Assembly: GCA_009594995.1 (NCBI GenBank)
Contig: VOPR01000006.1
Location: forward strand, 62,001 to 126,000
Direction: 5' to 3'
Origin: Nitrospira sp.
Lineage (GTDB): Bacteria; Nitrospirota; Nitrospiria; Nitrospirales; Nitrospiraceae
DNA length: 64,000 nt
Each line of letters begins with the position of its first letter. Within the stretch, counting starts at the first letter, position 1. Under the pieces are notes generated by a model, which was not told the origin of the DNA, searched no databases, and worked only from the letters and a program-made list of their open reading frames with translations. Made by a program: the position numbers and the translations under genes. This document shows positions 35,282-44,000 of the stretch, piece by piece.

Positions 35282-36520
35282 TCAGTGATAGGTTCGTTCG
35301 AACTCTGCGGGAATGGTTCCCAGGACCGTGCGGATTCCGCGGGCAGGAGCCTGCTCATCCTGGTTGGCGAGGTCAATGACGAGCGGGACGATATAGGGTT
35401 CACCCGAGGGGTCATGCGTGATCGTGACGATAGGCTGGTGGAGTTTTCCCGAGTTGATGACGGACACGATGGCTCGTTCGCCGGTGGTTAAGGAGACATA
35501 ACTATAGACCGGGTAAATGCCCATGACTTTCACGAACAGGGAGATTAGCCGGCTTTCGTACCGGCCGTCCTTGCCTTCCTGATAGAGTCGCTGGAGCGAC
35601 TGGTGAGGGGTGAGCGGCGAAGCGCCGCCGAATCCCGTCAATAACTCATCGTAGCGATCCGTCACCATGACGATCCGCGTCATGTCCGATGTGAATGCCC
35701 CGCCTGTTTCCGGGGGGAACCCGCTGCCGTTCAGGTAGGCATGATGCTCCGCAACAATCTGTGTCACGGCCTTGCTGAAACCCCCTCGGCGTTCCAGCAG
35801 AATCGCGCCGGCGCGTGCATGGGACTCGTAGGTCCGGCGATTCTGTTCGGAGAGGGTGGTCGAGGTGTCGTGAATGCGCTGCAGAATCGTCGGCGGCACG
35901 TGCAGCAGTCCAACGTCATGAAGCAGCGCCCCGGTCGCCAACTCTTGGATGGCCAGCAGGTTGTAGTCCGCTGCGTGTGCCAGGATCATCGAAAAACTAC
36001 AGGTGGCAAGCGCATGTTGACTGAGCGGCGCATTGCCCTCGCGGCCCTGGCTGAAGACCATGAACAATGCATGTGTGTTGAGCGCCTGCGCGACGGCGCT
36101 GATGGCGTGCACGGTGTGGTTAGCCTCCTCCGGATCGACGATGCCTGTTTTGGCGATGCGGGAGAAGGTCGTATGTACGGATTGCTCAAGTTGGGCGCGC
36201 GCCGACCGGGCGGCCAGCAATTCTTGCGTCATGGCGGCAAGAGACCGAACTTCCGGTGCACTTGCTGTCGGCGGGGGGGGCGTCGGTGTCACGACAGGCG
36301 ACCCGTTTTGAGACGGCGAGGGTGTATCCGGGAGGTCGAGTCCGCGCGCGGGGTCGATGCTGAGATGTTTCACACCGGCGCGTCGCAACTTTTCGATTTG
36401 CTCGTCCGTGCGAATCATAAATGAGTGCCGCATAAAGGGCGATCGAAACCAGGCTACGTCCAGTTTGGCAACGTGCATGCCGATTCGGAGCGCGTCGATG
36501 GTAATGGGTCGGTATGCCAT
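35282..36520 (-). CDS. HD-GYP-like phosphodiesterase with DUF3391 domain
   Basis: A 412-residue protein. The N-terminal DUF3391 domain (about 1-65; ALRIGMHVAKLDVAW) is typical of HD-GYP proteins that degrade cyclic di-GMP. The HD domain has LLHDVGLLHVP (HD pair about residue 200) and a later HARAG and AEHH. The GYP motif reads NGSGFP in place of D-G-x-G-Y-P, so the third residue pair is degenerate and activity is uncertain. A Pro/Thr-rich linker joins the domains. It is a single gene convergent with the MacB-type operon. Proteins of this class affect biofilm and motility. Confidence 0.87.
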   Translation of the reverse strand: MAYRPITIDALRIGMHVAKLDVAWFRSPFMRHSFMIRTDEQIEKLRRAGVKHLSIDPARGLDLPDTPSPSQNGSPVVTPTPPPPTASAPEVRSLAAMTQELLAARSARAQLEQSVHTTFSRIAKTGIVDPEEANHTVHAISAVAQALNTHALFMVFSQGREGNAPLSQHALATCSFSMILAHAADYNLLAIQELATGALLHDVGLLHVPPTILQRIHDTSTTLSEQNRRTYESHARAGAILLERRGGFSKAVTQIVAEHHAYLNGSGFPPETGGAFTSDMTRIVMVTDRYDELLTGFGGASPLTPHQSLQRLYQEGKDGRYESRLISLFVKVMGIYPVYSYVSLTTGERAIVSVINSGKLHQPIVTITHDPSGEPYIVPLVIDLANQDEQAPARGIRTVLGTIPAEFERTYH

Positions 36521-36579
36521 ACGGTATGCTCGCTACAGGCCTGCCGGTGTTTGCGGAGCTCTCTCTGCCGATCGCTCGG

Positions 36580-37119
36580 TTACGTCGGCTTTCGAATGGA
36601 AGTTTCTGGGAACACCGCCGGTTGTGCCGTGAGCGGGGTAGGACAAGCGGAACCACATGCGGGGGATGATGCCACCGAGAGCAGGATTGTCATGCGCGGA
36701 TTGTCGCGATCCTGATGCTTGTAGAGGTGAGTTTCAACCACCCGATTGTCGTTCAGTCCTAGCCCCTCACATAAGGCGTCTTGTGCAATCTTCAGCCCGC
36801 CGTCGGTATCCCGTCTCAGCGCCGAGGCAAAGAAAAAATGGATCGACAGCGCGAGGCTTGCCTGCTGCAAATTGTGTCTTAGAGTACCACGATGGGGTGA
36901 TTGAGCAAGCGCAACGAGAATTTGTTGCCCGACGAATTCCTTGTAGGCGCGTCCTTTGGCAGAGAGCAGCCGGCGCCCGTTTACGGTGGCGTACTGGTGA
37001 TTGATGCTGGGCGGGACGGGGAGGGTGAGTTCAATAGAATCAGAGGTAATGCTCGGCTCGGTGGCAACCGGGGTCGACAGAATCAACGGCCGACGCTTTC
37101 CCTTAGACGGCAAGGGCAC
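36580..37119 (-). CDS. RusA-family Holliday junction resolvase-like protein
   Basis: Starting at GTG 37119 (AGGAA 6 bases upstream) the product has 179 residues. The core from PPSINHQYATVNGRRLLSAK through RRDTDGG and LNDNRVVE matches RusA resolvases: acidic residues in the RRDTDGG segment and the NDNRV Asp take the places of the catalytic aspartates, and a basic start surface is kept. RusA resolves four-way DNA junctions and is usually a prophage gene, but here it stands behind mraZ with no phage genes near. The frame is open to 37374, but that part overlaps the end of mraZ and is basic, non-globular sequence. A TTG at 37086 is an alternative start. Confidence 0.78.
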   Translation of the reverse strand: MPLPSKGKRRPLILSTPVATEPSITSDSIELTLPVPPSINHQYATVNGRRLLSAKGRAYKEFVGQQILVALAQSPHRGTLRHNLQQASLALSIHFFFASALRRDTDGGLKIAQDALCEGLGLNDNRVVETHLYKHQDRDNPRMTILLSVASSPACGSACPTPLTAQPAVFPETSIRKPT

Positions 37120-37237
37120 AAGGGATTCCTGGGCAGCAAACGGTGATTGCTCAGGCAGAGATCGAAAAGACCTGGATCTGATGGAGACGGGAGGTTGTCG
37201 AGGACGGGACACGCGGCGCAAGGGCCTGCCTATTACA

Positions 37238-37678
37238 CTACAGAAGATTTTGGATCTTCGCCATATCCTGCTCGGCCCGATCCTCGTTCCTGGTGAGGTA
37301 GCGACGCCATTCCGACGGGCCCCAGATTTCCAGGCGGTGGTACATTCCCACGAGGACGAGTTCCTGATCTTCATCCATGGGGACGAGCTTACGGAGGCGG
37401 CTTGGAATCAACACACGGCCGGCTTTATCAATATCGGAGGCGCCGGCTTGAGCCATCACATGATGCATGAAGAGGCGGGTCTGATCCTCATCCAGGGTCG
37501 TCCTGGTCCGCTCCAGCACCTGCTCCCATTCCTTGGCCGAATACATCCAGAGCGTCTGCTCGGTGTTCTTCAGGAACATGACCTGATTGCCCTCGGCTTG
37601 GAACTGCTCCCGAAGCGGTGAGGGGATCAGGAATCGTCCCTTTTCATCAACCTTACAGAGATGTTCTCCGGCAAACAT
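37238..37678 (-). CDS. mraZ: Transcriptional regulator MraZ
   Basis: A 146-residue protein with two MraZ/AbrB-type halves: MFAGEHLCKVDEKGRFLIPS and the second ASDIDKAGRVLIPSRLR. MraZ forms a ring and represses the division and cell-wall (dcw) operon in many bacteria by binding TGGG repeats. Here it is not followed by mraW, ftsL or murE but by a RusA-like gene. A good sigma-70 promoter (TTGACA-N17-TACCAT) lies at 37705-37733, and AAAGGAGAG precedes the ATG. No MraZ-box repeat is obvious upstream. Confidence 0.93.
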   Translation of the reverse strand: MFAGEHLCKVDEKGRFLIPSPLREQFQAEGNQVMFLKNTEQTLWMYSAKEWEQVLERTRTTLDEDQTRLFMHHVMAQAGASDIDKAGRVLIPSRLRKLVPMDEDQELVLVGMYHRLEIWGPSEWRRYLTRNEDRAEQDMAKIQNLL

Positions 37679-37704
37679 GAACGGGTGCTCTCCTTTTACT
37701 GCCG

Positions 37705-37733
37705 ATGGTAGGAGACATGGACAATCCTGTCAA
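37705..37733 (-). promoter_or_regulatory. Sigma-70 promoter of mraZ
   Basis: On the minus strand TTGACA (37733-37728), a 17-base spacer and TACCAT (37710-37705) lie about 30 bases before the mraZ ATG. The -35 is perfect and the -10 matches 4 of 6. Confidence 0.7.
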
Positions 37734-37755
37734 GAGAATATTCTGACAACGTCTG

Positions 37756-38100
37756 TCACTCAAAGTCGGTGCTATCCATTCCTGCCGGGGGCATTTGACC
37801 GTCCTCCATCGCGGCATCGATGTCATCACCAAGGTCTTCTCCCATTTCCTGCCCCATTTTTTTCATGAACCGCGCCATGCTCTCAGGGTCGTTTTCATCG
37901 AGTCCGCCAAGATTGCTCGGGTCGGACAGCGCTTCGAGTCGCGCGTCCTCCGATTTGGGCGAGGCGAATCCGGACAGCAATCGTTCCATGTCGGCACTGT
38001 GGCAGTGAGCGCAGGTCTGTTGCGGAGCGGCACTGATACTGAGCACCAAGCGGGTCGTTCGCTTTCCGCACTGTCGGCAACGGTATTCATAGATCGGCAT
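37756..38100 (-). CDS. FmdB-family zinc-ribbon protein
   Basis: A 114-residue protein that opens with the FmdB zinc ribbon: MPIYEYRCRQCGKR and CAHCHSADMERLLSGF, giving two C-x2-C pairs. The second half is acidic and Met-rich (MGQEMGEDLGDDIDAAMEDG) and probably helical. FmdB-type proteins are small and of unclear role; the first one was linked to regulation of formamidase genes. It begins 11 bases after the end of the ComF-like gene on the same strand, so it is likely co-transcribed with it. Confidence 0.85.
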   Translation of the reverse strand: MPIYEYRCRQCGKRTTRLVLSISAAPQQTCAHCHSADMERLLSGFASPKSEDARLEALSDPSNLGGLDENDPESMARFMKKMGQEMGEDLGDDIDAAMEDGQMPPAGMDSTDFE

Positions 38101-38111
38101 GGGTTACGCTC

Positions 38112-38900
38112 TCAGGGGTGCCCGTGATTGAAGGATGATGGAGGCAGCCACGTGTCCGGCACCATTCCCGCATCCACAGAACGCGCGAGGGCAAGGACAG
38201 CGACATCTTTGGCCCCGGCTTCGAGCAGGACTCTGGCACATTCGCTGGCCGTGGTACCGGTGGTGAACACATCATCGATGAGCAGAATGCGCTTGCCGGC
38301 CACTTCTTCCGGACTCCGTAAGGCAAATGCCTTGCGGAGGTTTTGCAAACGAGCCGAGCGAGAAAGCGTGATCTGCGGGTCGGTATCGACGGTCCGAATC
38401 AGGTTTCGATAGGAGACCGGCAGGTCGAGAACAGGTCCGAGGCGATCGGCGAGCAGAAGCGCCTGATTAAATTCCCTCTGCCGGAGGCGGTTGGGGTGAA
38501 GAGGGATCGGCATCAGGGTATCGGCGTCCAGGGGATTCGGGCGCGCCTGGATAAGTAACGTCCCCAGCGCATCCGCCAGCGCCACCTTTCCCTGATATTT
38601 GAAGAGCGCAATGGCATCCTGGAGCGGTGAGCAGTACGCGTATGGCGCCCATACCTGTGAATAGTGCGGCGCGCGGGTGCGGCAGTCCTGGCATTCGTGA
38701 GTCGGACTATGGATGGTCGCCGCCGGCGAAGCGAATGGACGGTGACACCGGGGGCAGGACGGTCCACGTAACGGTCGAATCAGATCCCAGCAGCGGCGGC
38801 AGAAAAGCGGAACGGGGTCGTCGGTGAGGGGCTGGGCGCAGGTGGTGCAGTCCATCGGAAGCAACAGGCGGGAGGCCTGCCTGAAGAGACCGTTCATCAT
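38112..38900 (-). CDS. ComF-family phosphoribosyltransferase-like protein
   Basis: A 262-residue protein with an N-terminal double zinc-finger-like region (CTTCAQPL, CRRCW, CPRCHRPF, CQDCRTR) and a C-terminal phosphoribosyltransferase domain with the PRPP motif ILLIDDVFTTGTT near residue 215. This is the ComF layout. ComF proteins are needed for DNA uptake in naturally competent bacteria, but most family members are of unknown role. A ComEA-like HhH lipoprotein lies 7 kb away at 30943, though linkage of the two is not shown. It is followed closely by the FmdB gene. Confidence 0.9.
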   Translation of the reverse strand: MMNGLFRQASRLLLPMDCTTCAQPLTDDPVPLFCRRCWDLIRPLRGPSCPRCHRPFASPAATIHSPTHECQDCRTRAPHYSQVWAPYAYCSPLQDAIALFKYQGKVALADALGTLLIQARPNPLDADTLMPIPLHPNRLRQREFNQALLLADRLGPVLDLPVSYRNLIRTVDTDPQITLSRSARLQNLRKAFALRSPEEVAGKRILLIDDVFTTGTTASECARVLLEAGAKDVAVLALARSVDAGMVPDTWLPPSSFNHGHP

Positions 38901-39115
38901 CGGCGACTGCTCCTCCCGGAGGTTTGAGGCAACGACAACAACCTGCTGGAATTTTGTACGGAAACCCCGTCAGCCTGTCAAGGTTGTGGCCTTCGGAGGG
39001 GGTATGGTATAGGACCCTTCCGCCTGCATCGGGGCGATTCCACGGATTCGAGGGGGTTCGGCTGGCATGCAACCGCCGGAAAATCCCACACACCGTATTG
39101 TGGCCATGGGTTTCC

Positions 39116-39823
39116 ATGATGCACGATCCTGCCAAGTCGCTGGTCAGCGTCGAGAAGCTCTCGAAAGAATACCGCCGTGGCGGTACAGTGCTGTGCGCGT
39201 TGCAGGAGGTCACCCTCGACGTGAAGGCCGGAGATTTCTGCGCCTTCGTGGGCCCGAGCGGGTGCGGGAAAAGTACCTTACTCAATTTGATCGGGGGGCT
39301 GGATCAACCTACCTCCGGGACGATTGCGATCGAAGGCCGGCCCGTGACCAATGCCAGCGCCACGGAATGGACGCGTTTGCGGCGGGAGTTGATCGGAATT
39401 GTGTTTCAGGCCTTTCATTTGATTCCCGGACTCACGGTTGCGGAGAATGTTGCCTTGCCCATGTTGCTGAAGGGCGAACAGGGGCGGACTGTCGCAGACC
39501 GGATCGACGAGGTGCTGCAGGCGGTCGGCATGGAGGCGCGCCGTTCCCATCGTCCAAGCGAGTTGTCGGGCGGGGAACAGCAGCGAGTGGCCATTGCCAG
39601 GGCGATCGTACATCGGCCGCGGCTGATTCTGGCGGACGAACCGACGGGAAATTTGGATTCCAGGCAAGGTGCCGATATCATCAGCCTCTTCCGCACATTG
39701 CCGCAACGGTTCGGTCATTCGGTGCTATTGGTGACACACAGCGAGAGTGCGGCGGCCGCGGCGGACTATGTGTGGTATATGCGGGATGGGCGCCTTGTGA
39801 ACTGTGTGCCGCAGTCGGCCTGA
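39116..39823 (+). CDS. ABC transporter ATP-binding protein (LolD/YbbA-like)
   Basis: A 235-residue ABC ATPase. It has Walker A GPSGCGKST (about 46-54), signature LSGGEQQRVAIARAIV and Walker B LILADEPTGNLDS. The EPTGNLD element groups it with MacB/LolD/YbbA ATPases, which drive FtsX-like permeases. No permease is adjacent; the next FtsX-like permease on this strand is at 41334, behind a dihydroorotate dehydrogenase gene and an opposing LuxR-type gene. It is the likely but unproven partner. The start is one of two Met codons (39116, 39119); the open frame reaching 38924 is not protein-like. Confidence 0.88.
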   Translation: MMHDPAKSLVSVEKLSKEYRRGGTVLCALQEVTLDVKAGDFCAFVGPSGCGKSTLLNLIGGLDQPTSGTIAIEGRPVTNASATEWTRLRRELIGIVFQAFHLIPGLTVAENVALPMLLKGEQGRTVADRIDEVLQAVGMEARRSHRPSELSGGEQQRVAIARAIVHRPRLILADEPTGNLDSRQGADIISLFRTLPQRFGHSVLLVTHSESAAAAADYVWYMRDGRLVNCVPQSA

Positions 39824-39942
39824 GAGCTTGAGGGGCCGTTCAACAGTCTTAGAGTCGTGCCGTCTGGAGGGTGGGGCGGTCGAATGCCTCGTGAGCGCAG
39901 TCGGCGGAGTTGTTCAGCATTCTGCCAGGAGAAAGGATTGGT

Positions 39943-40869
39943 ATGGATCTCAGCACTACCATTGCGGGCGTGAAGTTTCCCAGCTGCTTCATGAATGCGT
40001 CCGGGGCTCTCTGTATGACGCGGGAGGAACTGCTGGCTTTGGGGCGTTCGCGCGCCGGCGCTATTGTGACCAAGTCGATGACGGTGGAACCACGGACCGG
40101 AAATCCTGAACCGCGATACTACGGTTTTCCAGGCGGGTCGATTAATTCCATGGGGCTTCCGAACCTCGGCTACCTGGCCTATGCGGAACTTATTCCCGAA
40201 CTCAAACAGTTCGGGAAACCGGTCATCGCCAGTATTGCCGGCTTGTGCGAGGACGACTTTCTCACCATGGCCCGTGTGATCAATCAGGCGCGGCCGGATC
40301 TCATCGAGGTGAATCTGTCCTGTCCGAACATCCCCGGCAAACCGCAGATTGCCTATGACCCCGTCGATTCAGAACGATTGCTCAAACGGGTGCGACCGCT
40401 CATTACCGTTCCCATGGGCGTCAAGCTGCCGCCCTATTTCGACCCCGCTCACCATGCGGTCATGGCTGAGGTGATCGGCCGCTGCGGAGTGGATTATTTG
40501 AATTTGATCAATTCCGTCGGCAATGGCCTGGTGATCGATCCAACGCGTGAAACGCCGGTCATTAAACCGAAGGGAGGGTTCGGCGGCTTGGGAGGTGCGT
40601 TGATCAAGCCTGTCGCGCTGGCCAACGTGCGAGCTTTTTGGAAGCTGCTCGCGGGTCGTATCCCGATTATCGGGACGGGTGGAGTCGTGCAGGGCCTCGA
40701 TGCCTTTGAACATGTCCTATGCGGTGCGTCGGCGGTTCAGATAGGGACGGTGTTGGTCGAGGAAGGCGTGGAAGTGTTCGAGCGTCTGGAGCGTGAGTTG
40801 GAGGCGGAATTGAAGGCTCGCGGAGGACGGTCGGCTCAGGACTATCGCGGAAAATTGAAGGAGTTGTAA
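39943..40869 (+). CDS. pyrD: Dihydroorotate dehydrogenase, class 1A type
   Basis: A 308-residue flavoprotein of pyrimidine synthesis. The order of motifs (FMNASGALCMT, YYGFPGGSINSMGLPNLGYL, EVNLSCPNIPGKPQIAYD, GVKLPPYFD, IKPKGGFGGLGGALIKPTAL-like, IIGTGGV and a C-terminal Y-R-GKLKEL) matches class 1A enzymes such as that of Lactococcus. These are cytosolic homodimers with a catalytic Cys in LSCPN, and they use fumarate as electron acceptor. They differ from membrane class 2 enzymes. The start ATG 39943 follows CCAGGAGAAAGG. The gene could be ancestral or acquired; its GC is like that of its neighbours. Confidence 0.9.
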   Translation: MDLSTTIAGVKFPSCFMNASGALCMTREELLALGRSRAGAIVTKSMTVEPRTGNPEPRYYGFPGGSINSMGLPNLGYLAYAELIPELKQFGKPVIASIAGLCEDDFLTMARVINQARPDLIEVNLSCPNIPGKPQIAYDPVDSERLLKRVRPLITVPMGVKLPPYFDPAHHAVMAEVIGRCGVDYLNLINSVGNGLVIDPTRETPVIKPKGGFGGLGGALIKPVALANVRAFWKLLAGRIPIIGTGGVVQGLDAFEHVLCGASAVQIGTVLVEEGVEVFERLERELEAELKARGGRSAQDYRGKLKEL

Positions 40870-40911
40870 GGCGTGGCGCGGGGTTTCCGCGCCACATGCG
40901 ATGGTGTTCAG

Positions 40912-41247
40912 TTATCTGAACGCGAAGTTCTTGGGAAGGAAACCCTGCTGCAGCGCCTGGCGGAGCAGTTGGGCCACGTTACGGACCTTCAGCCGCCGCA
41001 TCAGGTTAAACCGATGCACCTCAACCGTTCGCACGCTGATATCCAGACGGCGGGCGATGTCCCGGTTGGTATTCCCTTGCGAGACAAGTTTGAGAATTTC
41101 TTTCTGCCGGGGGGTCAGTCCGTCTGATCGCTTGGCACGCGTTGGCGTGGCCTTGACGAGTTTAACGGGCTTCCGCTTCTTTGCTGCTGGAGCGGCCTTG
41201 GTGGTCTTTGCGGACTTCTTTGCTTGAGGTCGTTTGCGTAGTGCCAT
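40912..41247 (-). CDS. Stand-alone LuxR/GerE-type HTH protein with Lys/Ala-rich tail
   Basis: A 111-residue protein. The first 45 residues are Lys/Ala/Pro-rich (RKRPQAKKSAKTTKAAPAAK) and resemble histone H1-like DNA-contacting tails. Residues about 46-111 form a LuxR/GerE HTH (LTPRQKEILKLVSQGNTNRD onward, then ISVRTVEVHRFNLMRRLKVR). It has no receiver or ligand domain, as in the two copies at 10793 and 12993, but is only distantly similar to them outside the HTH. The start at ATG 41247 is preferred; an in-frame TTG at 41265 is an alternative. It is divergent from the FtsX-like permease gene. Confidence 0.85.
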   Translation of the reverse strand: MALRKRPQAKKSAKTTKAAPAAKKRKPVKLVKATPTRAKRSDGLTPRQKEILKLVSQGNTNRDIARRLDISVRTVEVHRFNLMRRLKVRNVAQLLRQALQQGFLPKNFAFR

Positions 41248-41333
41248 AAGTATTATGTACCCCAAATTCTACTGAAAGTAATCTTAGCATACCTGGGTAA
41301 ATCTGTAAAAACAATTACTGGACTGTTGGGCAA

Positions 41334-44000
41334 GTGAACAGGGTGATGCCGCTGATTTCCTCTGCATTATTCAAGGTCTGTGTGCGTCTGGGGTGGACAC
41401 ATTTGTCCACTCATCCGGGTCGGACTCTTCTGACAATTCTCGGCGTGGGGTTAGGGGTCGCAGCCACAATCGCCGTTCAAACCGCTAACGTCGAAGTCCT
41501 GCGTTCCTTTGAGGCGTCTGTCTTGACGGTTGCCGGCCCGGTGACTCTCGAAGTGTCGGCCGGAGAAGCCGGCATGGACGAACGGTTGGTGACCACCTTG
41601 CGGGCTGTCGATGGCGTGGAGTCGGCCCGGCCGGTGCTGGAGGTGGGGGTGCGAGTCGCCGACGGTCGCGGGATTGGTCAATCGTTCTCGATTCTTGGGC
41701 TGGACCTGTTGGATGAGTTGAACTCGGAGGGGGGGCGTATCCCTTCTCAGCCTGATGCAGGATCGCCGCCTGGTACCCATGTCGCGATAGAGGGTTTGCT
41801 GACGAAGAACGGCCTTCTGGTAGGACAGGGCCTGGCGTCAGATTTGGGTGTCGGACCATCGTCTTACGTGGCCGTTCAGGCAGGAGATCGTGAAACATCT
41901 CTTTCAATTGTCGGTGTAATCGGTCGGCGGCCGGGGGCTTCCTCACCCTGGGATCATCTGGCGGTGATGGATATCGCGGCCGTGCAGCAAACCTTTGGAT
42001 TGATCGGTCGTCTTGATCGGATCGATGTTGTCACGTCGCCAGGGTCGTCAGTTGAGCAGGTGGCGGAGGCGATTGCGCGAGTCTTGCCTCCGGCAGTGAC
42101 GGTGCGTCGCCCGATTCAACGCAGCCAGCAGGTGGAGTCGATGGTCGGCGCCTTCCAGATGAACCTCTCCGTACTGAGCATGGTAGGGCTGCTGGTCGGA
42201 ATCTTTCTGATTTACAACACGGTGTCCTTTACGGTGGCACAGCGACGGCGGGAGGTGGGGATCCTCCGCGCGATCGGCATGTCCGAGCCGATGGTCGTCG
42301 GTCTGTTTCTCGCCGAGGCCGGCGTGTTTGGCGTGATGGGCGGGTTGTTGGGAGGCGGGCTCGGTCTGCTGCTGGGCGATATGCTCGTCGGTATGGTTGG
42401 GCGGACGATCCACGACCTGTACACGCCGCTGGCTGACACTGCAAAGGCTATCGGCTTTCCTCACGGTTCCGGCCGGTTACTGATTGAAGCCGTGGTGATC
42501 GGGAGTGCCGTATCTGTTCTCGGCGCCTTGAGTCCCAGTGTGGATGCCGGGCGCACTGTTGTAGTCGCAGCGTTGGCACCGGGCGAATACGATGTCGCAC
42601 AGCGTATCCGCGCGGCTTCGTTAGGGCGGGTTGGTGGCCTGCTGCTGCTCATCGCCCTGGCATGTCTTGGTCCAGGCCCGGTCAGTGGTGTGCCCGTCTT
42701 CGGATACCTGGCGACATTTTGCCTTCTGGCTGGCCTGTCCTGTCTCGTCCCCCTGCTGATGCAGCTGTTCTGTCGCACGCGGGAGTTAGGCGCACTTTCC
42801 CATGCACCCACCTTGGGCGGGGCGATCCGGCACATCGCCCGGGAGCAGACCACCAGGGGTATGGGACGAAACGCGGTCACGGTGTCTGCCTTTCTGGTCG
42901 GGGTCGCGATCATGGTCGGCGTCATGGTGATGATCAGAAGTTTTCGCGACACAGTGGAGATCTGGATCGATCAGACCGTGATGGCAGATTTCATTGTCGC
43001 TCCCGCCGGCTGGCCGCATGTGGTGCGCAGCGGGACGTCGAGCCCGGTGTTGCCGGGCGCCTGGCTGCCCCGGTTGGCCGCCTCACAATTTGTCACGGCG
43101 GTTGATGCCTACCGCGATATACGCATCGAGGTGCAGGGACGGCCGGTTGCGCTGGTCTCCAGAGATTTGGCGCTCCATGCGACACGAAGCCGGTATCTCT
43201 TTCTTGACGGAGAGTCCTCGGCCATTCTGGGTCGTGCCGCGTCCGGGGAAGGGGCGATTCTTTCGGAGGTGGTGGCGAATCGGTTGCGCGTAGCAACGGG
43301 CAGCCGTCTGTTCATCATGACGCCGATGGGGGAGCAATCCCTGGTGGTGCTGGGAGTGTTTTATGATTACGCCACAGATGGGGGCAAGATCGTCATTGAC
43401 CGGTCGTTGTATCAGCGGTGGTGGAAGGATGACGGGGTGACCGTCTTTCCGGTCTATGTCGAATCGGGGGTCGATTTGGCGCAGGCCCGATCAGCCATTC
43501 TTCACACCCTCACCCGGGAGTCTGGCGGGAACCTGATGCCCACCGTGCTGAGCAACGCAGAGTTGCGGCGGGAGATTCTTCGAATTTTCGACCGGACATT
43601 CACATTGACCTATGTGCTGGAGGCGATCGCTGTGATCATCGCCATGCTGGGAATCATTAACACGCTGGTCACCTCGGTGGTGGAGCGGCGGCGTGAGTTG
43701 GCGACACTCCAAGCCCTGGGTAGCAGCCGGGGGCAGGTGACCGCATTGATTCTGTGGGAGGCCGGCTATTTGGGGTTGCTGGGAACCGGGATGGGATTGG
43801 CCGGCGGGTTGGCCCTGGCGGTTATTTTGATTCGGGTCATCAACCGGCAGTCGTTCGGGTGGACAATCCAGCTCTCCTGGCCTGTCGGTCTAATGGCAGA
43901 AGTGACGGTCTTAGCCCTCGTGGCATCGCTCCTCGCCGGGTTCTGGCCGGCCCGTTGGGCGGCCAGACAACCCTTGGTTGAGGGACTACGCTACGAGTGA
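41334..44000 (+). CDS. Large FtsX-like ABC permease (two MacB-type halves)
   Basis: An 888-residue membrane protein with two copies of the MacB/FtsX arrangement. The first half has an anchor helix (about 30-50), a periplasmic domain and a helix cluster (about 280-480). The second half has a helix near 520 (FLVGVAIMVGVMVMIRSF), another periplasmic domain and three C-terminal helices (AVIIAMLGIINTLVTSVVER), and ends with RQPLVEGLRYE. This is the pattern of YbbP/LolC-like ten-helix permeases. The ATPase at 39116 could serve it. The start is GTG 41334 (ATG 41346 possible). Its last 10 bases overlap the end of the convergent bioB gene. Confidence 0.9.
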   Translation: MNRVMPLISSALFKVCVRLGWTHLSTHPGRTLLTILGVGLGVAATIAVQTANVEVLRSFEASVLTVAGPVTLEVSAGEAGMDERLVTTLRAVDGVESARPVLEVGVRVADGRGIGQSFSILGLDLLDELNSEGGRIPSQPDAGSPPGTHVAIEGLLTKNGLLVGQGLASDLGVGPSSYVAVQAGDRETSLSIVGVIGRRPGASSPWDHLAVMDIAAVQQTFGLIGRLDRIDVVTSPGSSVEQVAEAIARVLPPAVTVRRPIQRSQQVESMVGAFQMNLSVLSMVGLLVGIFLIYNTVSFTVAQRRREVGILRAIGMSEPMVVGLFLAEAGVFGVMGGLLGGGLGLLLGDMLVGMVGRTIHDLYTPLADTAKAIGFPHGSGRLLIEAVVIGSAVSVLGALSPSVDAGRTVVVAALAPGEYDVAQRIRAASLGRVGGLLLLIALACLGPGPVSGVPVFGYLATFCLLAGLSCLVPLLMQLFCRTRELGALSHAPTLGGAIRHIAREQTTRGMGRNAVTVSAFLVGVAIMVGVMVMIRSFRDTVEIWIDQTVMADFIVAPAGWPHVVRSGTSSPVLPGAWLPRLAASQFVTAVDAYRDIRIEVQGRPVALVSRDLALHATRSRYLFLDGESSAILGRAASGEGAILSEVVANRLRVATGSRLFIMTPMGEQSLVVLGVFYDYATDGGKIVIDRSLYQRWWKDDGVTVFPVYVESGVDLAQARSAILHTLTRESGGNLMPTVLSNAELRREILRIFDRTFTLTYVLEAIAVIIAMLGIINTLVTSVVERRRELATLQALGSSRGQVTALILWEAGYLGLLGTGMGLAGGLALAVILIRVINRQSFGWTIQLSWPVGLMAEVTVLALVASLLAGFWPARWAARQPLVEGLRYE

